Shown: positions 26,784 through 36,490, counted from the stretch's first letter. The stretch: DNA of 64,000 nt from CBDEGU01 sp965238045 (GCA_965238045.1 CBDEGU010000007.1:1-64000); one strand, 5' to 3'. A program made the numbers and translations. The notes: generated by a model from the letters alone, not told the origin.

Positions 26784-28634
26784 CTAAGGGGCTCCATGAC
26801 CCGAGTAGGCGTTGAACATGTACTGCAGCAGCATGCGCTGCGTATTGAAGAACGAGCCGTTCAGGGCAATGGCCGAGCGCATCACCGTCGCATACTGTTC
26901 CGGGCTCTTGTAGTAGAGCGGCAGGATGACGCGCTCGAGTTTGTCGTAGATGGAATCGGCGGCATCCTGGTCACCCCCGGCGCCCTCTTCGATCGCCCAG
27001 CCGGTGACGCCCTCCAGATGGCCTTCGATCCACCAGCCATCGAGAACGCTCAGGCTCGGAATGCCGTTCAGCGCGGCCTTCATGCCGCTGGTGCCCGATG
27101 CCTCGCGCGTTTGTTCTGGCGTATTCATCCAAAGATCCACGCCGCCGCAGATCAGCCCGCCCCAGTGGTAGTTGTAGTTCTCGATGTAAACCACCTTGAC
27201 GGCCCCGTCCATCGTCCCCCTGAGGTCGAAGATGCGCCGAATGGCGGCTTTGCCTTCCTCGTCGCGCGGGTGCGCCTTGCCGGCGTAGACGACCTGGATT
27301 CGGCCGGCCTTTTCCGCCACCTGCCGCAGCCGCTCGGGGTCGTGCAGCAGCAAGTCCGCGCGTTTGTAACCCGTGGCCCGGCGGGCGAACCCTAAGGTGA
27401 TGACGTCCTGGTCAAACCGCTCGCCCGTACTTTGCTCGATGGCCTCGAACAGAGCGTGCTTCGCCCGGCCATGCGTGCGGCGGATTTCATCGAGCGGAAT
27501 ATTGATGGCGTAGCGAAGGTAGATATTGTCGTGACGCCACTCGGGAATCTCCCGGTCGAACAGCTCCCGAAAGGCCGGGCTCGTCCAGGTCCCGGCATGC
27601 ACGCCGTTGGTCAGCGCCTTGATGCGATAGTTCGGGAACATAGCGCGGGATACCTGCCCGTGCCTCATCGCCACGCCATTGACATAGTTGGAGTGATGCA
27701 AGGCCACGTGAGTCATGTTGAGGTGGTCATGACCGGTAAAGCCGCTGGAGAACAACCGCGTCGTGCGTTCCTCGCCCAGCACCTGGCGAACCAAGTCGCC
27801 GGGAAATCGGTCGTGGCCGGCGGGAATCGGCGTGTGCGTCGTGAATACGCACTTTCGCCGAACCTCGGCAAGGTCCTCTTCCGAGGGAAACCGGCGGCCG
27901 CTGCTCTCGATCTGCTTCTCGATCAGCGGCACAACGAGCAGAGCAGAGTGTCCTTCATTCATGTGATAGGTCGCGATGTCGCCGTGCCGCAGTTCGCGCA
28001 GCATCTCGACGCCGCCCACTCCCAGGATGAACTCCTGGCAGAGGCGGTAGTGCTCATCGCCGCCATAGAGGTGATCGGTCAGCGTCCGGTCCCATTCGGT
28101 ATTGGAGGCGATGCCGGTGTCGAGCAGATAGAGCGGAACAACATGGCCATTGATGCCGGTGATGTTGTAGCGCCAGGCACGGACTCTGACCTCCCGGCCC
28201 TCCAAGACCAGAGGGACTTCGGCGTCGAGGCGATCGAGGAAGGCCTCTGGTTTCCATGTCACCGGCTCCTCGGTCTGGGTTCCGTACTCGTCGAGTTTCT
28301 GGCGAAAATAGCCCTTGCGATGCAGCAGGGTCACACCGACCAGCGGTGCTCCGAGATCGGCCGCTGAGCGCAGCATATCGCCGGCCAGCACGCCCAAACC
28401 GCCGCTGTAGGTGGGCATCTCCACGCGGAGAGCGACCTCCATGGAAAAATAGGCGACCTTGGGGGGACGCAGCAACCGCTCCACCGTCTCGATGCCGGCT
28501 TCAGGCGAGTGCTCGGCGATCTGGGTAGTTTGGCCATCGGCGGCGGGTTCCCGGCCCGTCAATATCTGTTGTTCTTCCAATATATTTCTCTTGTTCACCA
28601 TAACAGCAGACCCGGCGGTGTTTGAAGCCGCCAC
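26784..28634 (-). CDS. glgP: Alpha-glucan phosphorylase (GlgP family)
   Basis: Releases glucose 1-phosphate from glycogen or maltodextrin with pyridoxal phosphate. 616 aa, so it belongs to the shorter alpha-glucan phosphorylase clade that lacks the long N-terminal regulatory part of the classical enzyme. Visible motifs are SMEVALRVEMPTYSGGLGVLAGD near the start, YHMNEGHSAL, LTNGVH, and EASGTSGMKAALNG, whose Lys should bind the cofactor. The start is ATG at 28634; an internal ATG at 28601 (MVNKRN) is an alternative. It faces fabV across a divergent spacer of about 210 bp and converges with tonB through a G-rich, gene-free stretch. Confidence 0.95.
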   Translation of the reverse strand: MAASNTAGSAVMVNKRNILEEQQILTGREPAADGQTTQIAEHSPEAGIETVERLLRPPKVAYFSMEVALRVEMPTYSGGLGVLAGDMLRSAADLGAPLVGVTLLHRKGYFRQKLDEYGTQTEEPVTWKPEAFLDRLDAEVPLVLEGREVRVRAWRYNITGINGHVVPLYLLDTGIASNTEWDRTLTDHLYGGDEHYRLCQEFILGVGGVEMLRELRHGDIATYHMNEGHSALLVVPLIEKQIESSGRRFPSEEDLAEVRRKCVFTTHTPIPAGHDRFPGDLVRQVLGEERTTRLFSSGFTGHDHLNMTHVALHHSNYVNGVAMRHGQVSRAMFPNYRIKALTNGVHAGTWTSPAFRELFDREIPEWRHDNIYLRYAINIPLDEIRRTHGRAKHALFEAIEQSTGERFDQDVITLGFARRATGYKRADLLLHDPERLRQVAEKAGRIQVVYAGKAHPRDEEGKAAIRRIFDLRGTMDGAVKVVYIENYNYHWGGLICGGVDLWMNTPEQTREASGTSGMKAALNGIPSLSVLDGWWIEGHLEGVTGWAIEEGAGGDQDAADSIYDKLERVILPLYYKSPEQYATVMRSAIALNGSFFNTQRMLLQYMFNAYSGHGAP

Positions 28635-28843
28635 CCATTCACAGACCCTGCCTGACTCGTATCGGCATGAAGGCCGGGGAAGGCGCGAACTCGAACTCCG
28701 GCCCGCCGGCCAAATTGTCCTCTCCGGGAGTGAAGAATCCTCTCTTCACCAAAGGAACGCCGAAATCGCTAGAATTCATGGAGGGAACGTTCGGGGGCGC
28801 TGTCCAGGAATCAGGCGCCGGCCGAACGGAAATCCGAAAAGCC

Positions 28844-30040
28844 ATGCCGCGACACATTGTCAAGGAACGCACGCGCGGGTTCATATGCGTCACTTCGCAC
28901 CCGGAAGGATGCGCCCGCAACGTCAGGCAACAGGCCGAAATCATGCGAAGCGCCTGCCCCTCGCCTCTCGAGGGTCCGAAACGGGTGCTCGTCATCGGCG
29001 CTTCGACCGGCTACGGTCTTGCGACTCGCGTGGCCGCGACGGTTGGATTCGGCGCCAAGACGCTGGGCGTCTACATGGAGCGCCCGCCCGAAGAGCGCCG
29101 CCCGGCGTCGGCCGGGTACTACAACACGGCGGCTTTCAATCAGATCGCCCGAGAAGCGGGACTCTACGCCGGAGGCATGAACGGCGACGCCTTCTCGCGG
29201 GAGATCAAGCGAGACACAGCGCGGATGATCCGCAAGGACCTCGGCAACGTGGATCTGGTCGTCTACAGCCTGGCCGCGCCCCGCCGCGATCATTCCGATA
29301 GCGGCGAGACATTCCAAGCCGTTCTCAAGCCGATCGGAGATGCTTATACGGGGAAGTCCGTCAACCTCAACAACGGCTCTGTCAGCGAAATAACGATCGA
29401 GCCGGCCGACGAAGACGAAATCGTGGCCACCGTCTCGGTGATGGGCGGCGAAGACTGGCAGATGTGGATCAACATGCTGCTGGAAGAGAAACTGCTTGCC
29501 GAGGGCGCACGGACCCTCGCTTACTCCTACGTTGGCCCCGAACTCACCTGGCCGATCTACCGCGACGGCACGATCGGCATGGCCAAGAAAGACCTCAAGG
29601 AAACCAGCCACCAGTTGAACGACCTGCTCGAATCCAAGCTCGGCGGCGGCGCCTGGGTGTCGGTCAACAAGGCCGTCGTCACCCAAGCCTCGTCGGCGAT
29701 TCCGGTCGTGCCTCTCTACATCAGCCTGCTCTTCCGCGTGATGAAAGAGAAAGACCTGCACGAAGGCTGCATCGAACAGATGCGGCGGCTGGCGCTCGAC
29801 TATCTGGCGGGCCCGGCGGCGCCGGCGGTGGACGACAACCGCCTGATCCGTCTCGACGATGTCGAATTGCGCGACGATATTCAGGAGGAAGTCCGGGCCC
29901 TCTGGGATCAAGTGAATACGGAAAACCTGAACGAAATTTCCGACTACGAAGGATTCCGGCGCAGCTTCAGCGGTCTCTTTGGTTTTCAAATCGAGGGGAT
30001 CGACTACGACCAGCCGGTCGATCTGGACGTGCCGCTCTAG
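28844..30040 (+). CDS. fabV: Trans-2-enoyl-CoA/enoyl-ACP reductase FabV
   Basis: NADH-dependent reductase for the last step of fatty-acid elongation; the FabV type is typically insensitive to triclosan. From the ATG at 28844 (MPRHIVKERTRGF) it is 398 aa, the family length; the open frame runs 74 codons further up but that part is not FabV-like. The cofactor motif VLVIGASTGYGLATRV lies at about 46-61. The active-site Y-x8-K arrangement is in YSYVGPELTWPIYRDG, followed by GMAKKDLK. It is monocistronic, diverging from glgP and converging on hpnE. Confidence 0.95.
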   Translation: MPRHIVKERTRGFICVTSHPEGCARNVRQQAEIMRSACPSPLEGPKRVLVIGASTGYGLATRVAATVGFGAKTLGVYMERPPEERRPASAGYYNTAAFNQIAREAGLYAGGMNGDAFSREIKRDTARMIRKDLGNVDLVVYSLAAPRRDHSDSGETFQAVLKPIGDAYTGKSVNLNNGSVSEITIEPADEDEIVATVSVMGGEDWQMWINMLLEEKLLAEGARTLAYSYVGPELTWPIYRDGTIGMAKKDLKETSHQLNDLLESKLGGGAWVSVNKAVVTQASSAIPVVPLYISLLFRVMKEKDLHEGCIEQMRRLALDYLAGPAAPAVDDNRLIRLDDVELRDDIQEEVRALWDQVNTENLNEISDYEGFRRSFSGLFGFQIEGIDYDQPVDLDVPL

Positions 30041-30063
30041 CCCGTGGCTCTCGTCCATCGCGC

Positions 30064-31329
30064 TCAGCGAAGCAAGAATTTCGCCGGGCAGCCCGCCTGG
30101 CGGGTCACCTGCTCGGCGGCCAGATAGCCGCTGCGCACGGCCCCTTCCATCGTCGGCGGCCAGCCGGTGTTGGTCCAGTCGCCGGCGAGGAAGACGTTGG
30201 GATAACGGGTCGCCGCGCCAGGGCGGAACGCCTGCAGCCCCGGGCGCGCCGAGTAGGTCGCGTGTACTTCCTTGACGACGTGGGCGCGAGTGAGTTTCGC
30301 GTCGCCCGCGGCGGGGAAAAATTCCCGCAACTCCCGCTCGGCCATCTCGATGATCTTCTCCCTCGGCCAGCCGGTCAGATCTCGCGAGGCGCTCACCACA
30401 CCCTGATAACAGGTTTCGGACTTGCGAAACAGCCACTGCAGAGTCCGGTCGAGCAGAACAGCATGCGGCAGTTCCGTGATGGGCCGGTCATACCAGAGAT
30501 GAATGCCCGTAATGGGTGAGTGCTCGAATGCCCCGAGCGGCAGTTCCAGTCCCGGCAAGAGGCTGTGGACGCGATCGAACGGCACCGCGCAGATGTAGTA
30601 ATCGGCCTGGGGATTGGCCGGGTCGATCTCCGCGACCGAAGAGCGAAGATGAACCCGCGCCGTCTCGCCCAAAGCTCCGTCGAGCGCGGCGGAATAGAGA
30701 TCGGCAAGAGGGATCGAGGGCACGCCCATCTCGTAGCTGGTGCGCGTCGCCAGCATCCCCTCGGCGAACACCTGCACTCCCCAGCGAGCCGCGGCGCGAT
30801 CGGGCTCTTCGTTCAGCGCGCTGACCAGAATCGGGCGCCAGAAACGCTCCAGCGCCCGAGGAGTTGCGCCGCGAGCGCCGAGCCAGTCGCCGATCGTGAT
30901 CTGATCCAGCTCCGGCTTGCCAGCTTCCAAACGCATCGCCCTCATGGTCCGCACAATCGACCATTTGTCGGTCACGCTCAGCGAGCGGAATGTCATCAGC
31001 GAGCGGAACAGGTGCAGCGGCGCCGGCAAGAAGTCCCGTTGCAGAACGTCGATTTCTCCACCCGGCCGCACGAAATAGAATTTGTCGTGAAAGTGAATCT
31101 TGTCGTCCACCCCGACGCGCCGGTAGAAATCAAGAAGGTTCGTAAAGCAGCGCAGCAGCACATGCTGGCAGTTGTCAATGCGGACCGAGTCGGGCTCGGA
31201 GGGATGCAGCGGGAAAGACGTGGCGCGCCCGCCGAGGAACGGCCGCGCTTCGTGGAGATCGATCTCGAAGCCGGCCGAGCCCAGCGCGGCGGCGGCCGCA
31301 AGCCCGGCGAGCCCGCCGCCAACGATCAT
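30064..31329 (-). CDS. hpnE: Hydroxysqualene dehydroxylase HpnE
   Basis: FAD-dependent amine-oxidase-like protein that reduces hydroxysqualene to squalene, the third step of the HpnCDE route. 421 aa with the N-terminal FAD motif VGGGLAGLAAAAAL, the phytoene-desaturase-like GRATSF and a C-terminal GDWTNTGWPPTMEGAVRSG flavin-binding end. The ATG at 31329 overlaps the hpnD stop by 4 bp. It is the last gene of the hopanoid unit hpnC-hpnD-hpnE. No squalene-hopene cyclase lies in the window. Confidence 0.94.
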   Translation of the reverse strand: MIVGGGLAGLAAAAALGSAGFEIDLHEARPFLGGRATSFPLHPSEPDSVRIDNCQHVLLRCFTNLLDFYRRVGVDDKIHFHDKFYFVRPGGEIDVLQRDFLPAPLHLFRSLMTFRSLSVTDKWSIVRTMRAMRLEAGKPELDQITIGDWLGARGATPRALERFWRPILVSALNEEPDRAAARWGVQVFAEGMLATRTSYEMGVPSIPLADLYSAALDGALGETARVHLRSSVAEIDPANPQADYYICAVPFDRVHSLLPGLELPLGAFEHSPITGIHLWYDRPITELPHAVLLDRTLQWLFRKSETCYQGVVSASRDLTGWPREKIIEMAERELREFFPAAGDAKLTRAHVVKEVHATYSARPGLQAFRPGAATRYPNVFLAGDWTNTGWPPTMEGAVRSGYLAAEQVTRQAGCPAKFLLR

Positions 31330-32210
31330 GACGCGGGGAATGGCGGCACTCCTCCCAAATAGCGGAGCTTGAAGGCCCGCAGCACGATGGCCGATTTTTC
31401 AACGCCGCTCAGACCTGCCCGCCGCGTGAACACATCATAGTCGGCCTCCCGGATGCGGCCGAGAATTCCATGGTAAATCGCCACCATCGCCCACAGCGCG
31501 GCACGGCAACGGGGCCGCACCATTCTCAGCAGAGGGGCGGCCTGCTGGTAGTAGTCATCCGCGCGCCGCGATTCAAACTCCATCAGATCTCGGAACCGCT
31601 CATCATGGCGGCCGGCGGTCAAATCATCATCGGTCAACTCAAACCTCGCCAGATCTTCCTGCGGCAGATACACCCGGCCCAGCGCGGCGTCCTCGCGGAT
31701 ATCACGCAGAATGTTCGTCAACTGAAACGCGATGCCGCACTTCTCGGCCAGTTCCAGGCACTCCTCCGATTCGTAGCCAAACACGCGCACGGTCGCCATG
31801 CCCACGACCGAGGCAACGCGGTAGCAGTAGCGGTAGAGGTCGTCGAAAGTTTGGTAGCGCGTGACGCTCAGATCACTGGTCACGCCTTCGATCAGATCCT
31901 CGAAGTACTCTCTAGGGATTTCATACCGCCGCACCGCGTCATGAAAAGCCGGCAGGATGGGGTCGTCGCCGTAGCGGCCCGCCAGCGCTCGTCCGAGAGC
32001 GGCCTTCCACTCGCTGAGCCGTTCGAGCCGAGCCTCGGGTGGTTGATCCGCCTCGTCGCTGAGATCGTCGGCCTTGCGCATGAAGGCGTAGATGGCGCAC
32101 ATGGCGTCCCTTTCCTGGCGCGGCAACAGCAAGAACGCGTAAGAGAAATTACGCGCCCGCGCGCGAGCCAGACGCTTGCAGTAAGCGCGGGACCCGTCAA
32201 CGGTAAGCAT
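31326..32210 (-). CDS. hpnD: Presqualene diphosphate synthase HpnD
   Basis: Condenses two farnesyl diphosphates into presqualene diphosphate. 294 aa from the ATG at 32210 (MLTVDGSRAYCKR); the open frame extends upstream through hpnC coding sequence but that is a shadow. The two aspartate-rich motifs are MRKADDLSDEAD and LRDIREDAALGRVYLP. The gene overlaps hpnC by 14 bp and hpnE by 4 bp, so the three products are probably made in a fixed ratio. Confidence 0.95.
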   Translation of the reverse strand: MLTVDGSRAYCKRLARARARNFSYAFLLLPRQERDAMCAIYAFMRKADDLSDEADQPPEARLERLSEWKAALGRALAGRYGDDPILPAFHDAVRRYEIPREYFEDLIEGVTSDLSVTRYQTFDDLYRYCYRVASVVGMATVRVFGYESEECLELAEKCGIAFQLTNILRDIREDAALGRVYLPQEDLARFELTDDDLTAGRHDERFRDLMEFESRRADDYYQQAAPLLRMVRPRCRAALWAMVAIYHGILGRIREADYDVFTRRAGLSGVEKSAIVLRAFKLRYLGGVPPFPAS

Positions 32211-33159
32211 GCTCTGCCTCGGCCCCCTTGTGTGCCGCGCGGAACAGCCCCGTCGCCAGCGCTCGCGCGAGCAGCCACCCCCGGCCGGCCTTTCCCAGCT
32301 TCGGACGCCGCTCGATCGTGTCATAGTCCTGGCGGCGGATTTTGTCAAGAATCGCCAACCCGCCGAGGCTAAACAGCTCCAGATCGATCGCCAGCCGGCG
32401 GTCGACACGATCTCGCAGCGGCAGCCCTTCTAGGAACATCTCCCGCGTACGAGCGGCCAGCTCCCTGACCACCGAGCGCAGTTCCGCGCCGGCGCGCCCC
32501 CGCCGAATGTCCCAGGCAAGCCCTTCATACGAGCAACCGTGCCGCCGCAGGACATTGAGCGGGAGATAGATGCGCCCGATGGCGAAATCCCGGCCGATGT
32601 CCTGCCAGAAATTCGTAAGTTGCAGAGCCGTACAGGTCTTGTCCGAGAGCCGCCGCCGTTTCGGGTCGGTATAGTTCCACAGATTCAAGACGATGCGGCC
32701 GACCGGATTCGCCGACCGCCGGCAGTAATCGGTCAATTGTTCGAAACTTTCATAGCGGGTCAGGCGCTGATCCTGCTCGAAAGCCGCGATCAGATCGAGG
32801 AAGGGTTCGAGCGGGATGCGGCGCCGTTCCACCGTGGGCCAGAGGGCGACAAATACGGGATGACTGGCATGGCCCCGGTACATCCGGCCCGCGCCGTCCT
32901 TCCACCAGGCGAGCAGGTCGAGGCTCTGTTTCGGGCCGCCGATCTCGTCGCCCAAGTCGTCGGCCCAGCGGCAGAAGGCGTAGACATTGTAGAAGTCCTG
33001 ATGCAGATCGCGCGGCAGCAGCCAGCTAACGACGTGAAAATTCTCGTAGTGAGCTTTCGCCAGCCAGCGCGTATAGCGGCGGGACTCATCGAGCGGCCAG
33101 GCGGGACCAGAGATTCCGTGCTGCTCGACGAAGTCGGCGGGTAGGAGAAAGCGGCTCAC
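32197..33159 (-). CDS. hpnC: Hydroxysqualene synthase HpnC
   Basis: Trans-isoprenyl diphosphate synthase family; converts presqualene diphosphate to hydroxysqualene. 320 aa. Motifs: FCRWADDLGDE for the first Asp-rich site and FWQDIGRDFAIGRIYLP for the second. It is a paralogue of the adjacent hpnD, to which its 3' end is overlapped by 14 bp. It starts 49 bp after the end of the upstream zinc dehydrogenase gene on the same strand, so the dehydrogenases may belong to the same transcript. Confidence 0.94.
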   Translation of the reverse strand: MSRFLLPADFVEQHGISGPAWPLDESRRYTRWLAKAHYENFHVVSWLLPRDLHQDFYNVYAFCRWADDLGDEIGGPKQSLDLLAWWKDGAGRMYRGHASHPVFVALWPTVERRRIPLEPFLDLIAAFEQDQRLTRYESFEQLTDYCRRSANPVGRIVLNLWNYTDPKRRRLSDKTCTALQLTNFWQDIGRDFAIGRIYLPLNVLRRHGCSYEGLAWDIRRGRAGAELRSVVRELAARTREMFLEGLPLRDRVDRRLAIDLELFSLGGLAILDKIRRQDYDTIERRPKLGKAGRGWLLARALATGLFRAAHKGAEAEHAYR

Positions 33160-33208
33160 TTTGGATGCTCGGCCGGCAGGATCACCGAGGTGGCTGAGAA
33201 GCCGGACC

Positions 33209-34285
33209 CTAGGAACCCGTCTCGTCCAGGGAGGAATCTCGCCACGGCAAGATAGCGGTCTTCAAATGCCCGTTGTGGCTCATCATATGCCGGAAGACTT
33301 CCAGCAGCCCGCTCAGCGGAGCCTCGTTGATCACGAAACGCCCGGCATGGATGCGGTCCTCGCAGATCACCTCAAGCGCCCGGCGAACGTGACGCGGCGT
33401 GTGATGAAAGCTCGATTTCAGCGTGATTTCAGAATAGTGAATTCTAGAAGTATCCAGGCAAACCTGACTGCTGTTAGGACAGCCTCCGAAAAAATTCACC
33501 GTGCCACCGCTGCGCACAATGGCCACCGCGGCCCGCCAGGTGTGGGGCGAGCCGACGGCTTCGATCACCACATCGGACCCGCGCCGGCCATCGGTGAGTC
33601 CCTTCACTTCCTCGACCGGCAGTGCGGCGCGTGGCGAGAGAACCAGTTCCGCCGCGCCCATCTGCTCGGCGCGTTCCAGTTGAGCCCGCCGTCGGCCGAT
33701 GGCGATCACTCGCGCGCCCATGAGTTTGGCCATCCGCACGAACATCAGGCCGATCGGCCCGAGCCCAATCACCGTGAGCGTATCGCCCGGCCGCACGTTG
33801 CTCTCATCAAGCCCTCGCAGCACGCAGGCCAGCGGTTCGACCATGGCGGCTTCCCGGTAGCCGAGATCCTCCGGAAGCTCATGCGTATTGCAATCGACGA
33901 TGGGACCGGGGATGCGCACATATTCGGCGTAAGCGCCGTTATTGAACAGCAGATCCTCGCAAAGGTTCTCCTTGTCGCGGCGGCAGAAGAAGCACATGCC
34001 GCAAGGGGCGGAATTCGCCGCCACCACCCGCTGGCCCGGCCGGAAGCGGGTGACTTCCGAGCCCACCTCGACGATATCGCCGGAAAGTTCGTGCCCCAGC
34101 ACGGCCGGGGGCTGAATCATGCGGGCGTGGTAACCGCGGCGAAACACCTTCAAGTCGGTTCCGCAGGTAAGGGCGACCCGCACCTTGACCAGGATGTCCT
34201 TCGGCCCCGCGCGCGGCACGGCAACCGGTTCCACCCGGAGCTGTTCCTTGCCGTAGAGCACGGCGGCGAGCATCGTTTCTTTCAC
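33209..34285 (-). CDS. Zinc-dependent alcohol dehydrogenase family protein (threonine/sorbitol dehydrogenase-like)
   Basis: 358-aa medium-chain dehydrogenase. The catalytic zinc region is LTCGTDLKVFRRG with GHELSGD; the structural-zinc lobe has CGMCFFCRRDKENLC. The Rossmann motif is VIGLGPIGLMFV. The substrate is unknown. It lies 7 bp downstream of a second, different dehydrogenase and upstream of hpnC. Placement inside the hopanoid cluster hints at modification of a hopanoid side chain or a related lipid, but that rests on context only. Confidence 0.85.
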   Translation of the reverse strand: MKETMLAAVLYGKEQLRVEPVAVPRAGPKDILVKVRVALTCGTDLKVFRRGYHARMIQPPAVLGHELSGDIVEVGSEVTRFRPGQRVVAANSAPCGMCFFCRRDKENLCEDLLFNNGAYAEYVRIPGPIVDCNTHELPEDLGYREAAMVEPLACVLRGLDESNVRPGDTLTVIGLGPIGLMFVRMAKLMGARVIAIGRRRAQLERAEQMGAAELVLSPRAALPVEEVKGLTDGRRGSDVVIEAVGSPHTWRAAVAIVRSGGTVNFFGGCPNSSQVCLDTSRIHYSEITLKSSFHHTPRHVRRALEVICEDRIHAGRFVINEAPLSGLLEVFRHMMSHNGHLKTAILPWRDSSLDETGS

Positions 34286-34292
34286 AGTCTCT

Positions 34293-35411
34293 TCACCTTT
34301 GCGGGTGCATCATCACTTTCAGCGAACCTTCGGCGGGCCGCCTTGCCCGTTCGATGCCATCGTTCAGTTTATCCAATTCGAGGCGGTGTGAAATCAGCTC
34401 TTCCACCGGGAAATCGTGACTCCAGATCGTGGCGGCGGCTTCTTTCTGTAGATCGACCGATACACTGTAGGACCCCAGCAGGGTCCGGTCGCCGGCGCAG
34501 AGGCTCGCGCCGCTGAGTTGGAACCTCTGCTCGGGCGCGGTCTGCGCGAAGAGCAGAATCCGCGCGCCCCTCCGCGACATCTCCACGGCCTGCTCGACGA
34601 TGCCTCTGGTGGCCGCGGCCACCAGCACAACGTCCGCGCCGCGGCCCTCGGTTCGCCGCCGTATCGCCGCATCGATATCTTCTTGGGCGGGATTCCACGC
34701 CTCCCGCGCGCCCAACCGCCTGGACATCTCTAACCGGAACCCTATCACATCGGTCGTGTAGAGTCGTTCGAGTCCGCGGCGGTGAAGCAGCATGGTAAAG
34801 AGCAATCCGATCGGCCCCTGCCCCAGCACAACGACCGACTCATCGTCCTGGATCTCGCACTTTTCGATCGCTTTCAGGCAGGTGCTCAGCGGTTCGACGA
34901 ACGTCGCGCGTTCAAACGAAACGTGGCTGGGAATCACTTCCACACCGCGCTCCACGATCCAGTCCATCACGCGCACATATTGCGCAAACCCGCCCCCGGC
35001 GGGCTCGAACCCCGCGGTGACGCCGACTCGCTTGTAGCCCGCACACTGCGCATAGTCGCCGTGCAGGCAGTAGAAACAGCCCAGACACGGAATGTGGTGA
35101 AACACACAAACGCGGTCGCCGGGAACGAATTTGGTGACATCGGGCGCCGTCGCCGCGACGACACCGGCGGTTTCGTGCCCAAAAATGCGAGGCGGCGGGA
35201 GCAAGTCATGCTCGATCTTCTTCAGATCGGTGTGGCAAATTCCGCAGGCCTCGACCTGAACAAGAATTTCTCCCGCGCCGATCTCCGGCACCCGGATCCG
35301 CTCGTGGCGAATCTGGCCTTGGCCGCGATACACCCCGGCCCACATCCACTGCGGGACGGGGAGGACAGCGGGATCGCTATGAGTTTTCGTTGCCGAATCG
35401 GAGGCGGCCAA
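34293..35411 (-). CDS. Zinc-dependent medium-chain alcohol dehydrogenase
   Basis: 372 aa. Catalytic zinc motifs are ACGICHTDLKKIE and GHETAGV; the structural zinc lobe reads CLGCFYCLHGDYAQC. The cofactor motif is VLGQGPIGLLF. It is clearly related to the neighbour at 33209-34285 but diverged, so these are two specificities rather than a recent duplication. Its 5' end overlaps the hpnG-like gene by 35 bp, linking it to the hopanoid unit. The substrate is unknown. Confidence 0.85.
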   Translation of the reverse strand: MAASDSATKTHSDPAVLPVPQWMWAGVYRGQGQIRHERIRVPEIGAGEILVQVEACGICHTDLKKIEHDLLPPPRIFGHETAGVVAATAPDVTKFVPGDRVCVFHHIPCLGCFYCLHGDYAQCAGYKRVGVTAGFEPAGGGFAQYVRVMDWIVERGVEVIPSHVSFERATFVEPLSTCLKAIEKCEIQDDESVVVLGQGPIGLLFTMLLHRRGLERLYTTDVIGFRLEMSRRLGAREAWNPAQEDIDAAIRRRTEGRGADVVLVAAATRGIVEQAVEMSRRGARILLFAQTAPEQRFQLSGASLCAGDRTLLGSYSVSVDLQKEAAATIWSHDFPVEELISHRLELDKLNDGIERARRPAEGSLKVMMHPQR

Positions 35412-36129
35412 GAAAATCCCCCAAAATCCGGGACGCTTTCCGCGCGTCCCGGCGCAGTGTCATTAGATGCTTCCAGCGGGCCGGGCTGATTCCGGCCTGG
35501 CGCAGAATCTTCCAACCGGAAAACGTCCCGTCGGCTCGCCGGGCGCGGTTGAAATCGATTGCGAGGTCTGTCTCAGCCGTGTCGCTGACTACGCGAACGC
35601 AATAAAACGGTAACCCCCTCGCAGCGGCTACCGCGGCTACCGCCGAGGCCTCCATATCGACAATGCTCGCGCCGGTTTCCCGCAGCGACGCCTTGCCGGC
35701 CGAGTCCAGCACGACTTCATCGGCCGTCAGCAGCGTGCCGCTCACCGGCCGGGCCCGTTCTCCCGGTCCGCCGCCTTCCGAGATACACGCCGATAATCTT
35801 ACAGGATACTCCACCCGGCCCGCGAACTCCAGGATTCGATCCGGCACAACGATATCGCCGGCCCGCAACGCCGGGTCCAGCGCCCCGGCCCAACCAGTAG
35901 AAACGATCGCCTGGACCGGAAACCGCTCACACGCCCGGCGGGCCGCGAAACGGGCGTTGTCGCGCCCCGCGCCATGGGCGACCAGCAGAACCGAACGCCC
36001 GCCCAGCGCACCCAGCGCACTCCATCGGAGTCCAATATCAAGAGGTGCGAAACCCTCCGGCATGGGAGGCAGATAACGAAGCTCGCGGCGATCCGCCGCC
36101 ACGACCAGAAGCGAGGGCGGGCGGCTCAC
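35377..36129 (-). CDS. hpnG: Hopanoid-associated nucleoside phosphorylase (HpnG-like)
   Basis: 250-aa member of the purine-nucleoside-phosphorylase/MTA-nucleosidase fold. Visible: VSTGWAGALDPALRAGDIVVPD for the phosphate/ribose site, VDMEASAVAAVAAARGLPF with the conserved MEA, and VSDTAE. HpnG removes adenine from adenosylhopane to give ribosylhopane on the way to bacteriohopanetetrol. It is the first gene of the overlapping run that continues through two dehydrogenases into hpnC, hpnD and hpnE. No hpnH (adenosylhopane synthase) lies next to it, so an ordinary nucleosidase role is not excluded. Confidence 0.78.
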   Translation of the reverse strand: MSRPPSLLVVAADRRELRYLPPMPEGFAPLDIGLRWSALGALGGRSVLLVAHGAGRDNARFAARRACERFPVQAIVSTGWAGALDPALRAGDIVVPDRILEFAGRVEYPVRLSACISEGGGPGERARPVSGTLLTADEVVLDSAGKASLRETGASIVDMEASAVAAVAAARGLPFYCVRVVSDTAETDLAIDFNRARRADGTFSGWKILRQAGISPARWKHLMTLRRDARKASRILGDFLGRLRFGNENS

Positions 36130-36225
36130 CGGTTCCCCAGCTCAGGAAGCTGTGAAAAAATCGGGACTGTCACAAGCGCTGGCGAAACGCTCTCTGATTC
36201 GCAAGGACTTAGGCCATGCGCTGCC

Positions 36226-36411
36226 AGCCCGCATTTCTCACCACGTGGCGAAGCGAAGTGCGTGAGAGGCCCGTCAGTACGAGGCGCGCGCCGCTTGACG
36301 AGCACAGGCGTACTTGACAGTACGTTACGTTGAGCACGGCAAGGAAGCGCAACGAAGTACTGGCGGGCCTATCGCGTGCTTCGGTCGGCAGGTGGTGAGA
36401 AATGCGGGCTA
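36226..36411 (-). repeat. Hairpin-repeat family, copy c
   Basis: About 186 bp with agcccgcatttctcaccac at the left end and the complementary ggtggtgagaaatgcgggct at the right. The arms continue to match inward (gaagtgcgtgagaggcccg against cgggcctatcgcgtgcttcgg). It has an internal cgtacttgacagtacg stem-loop and a small TTACG duplication after it. It lies downstream of ispH, between copy d and the hpnG-like gene start. Confidence 0.85.
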
Positions 36412-36490
36412 ACTGTCCCAGCATTTTTTCACAGCTTCCAGTCTCCGATCGCACGGGTCGCCTCTGAGCCGGCCGGCCGTGACATCCTTC

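Noticed and set aside
28811..30436. 541-aa minus-strand open frame over fabV
   Set aside because: It is antisense to the clearly coding fabV and has no family-like motif.
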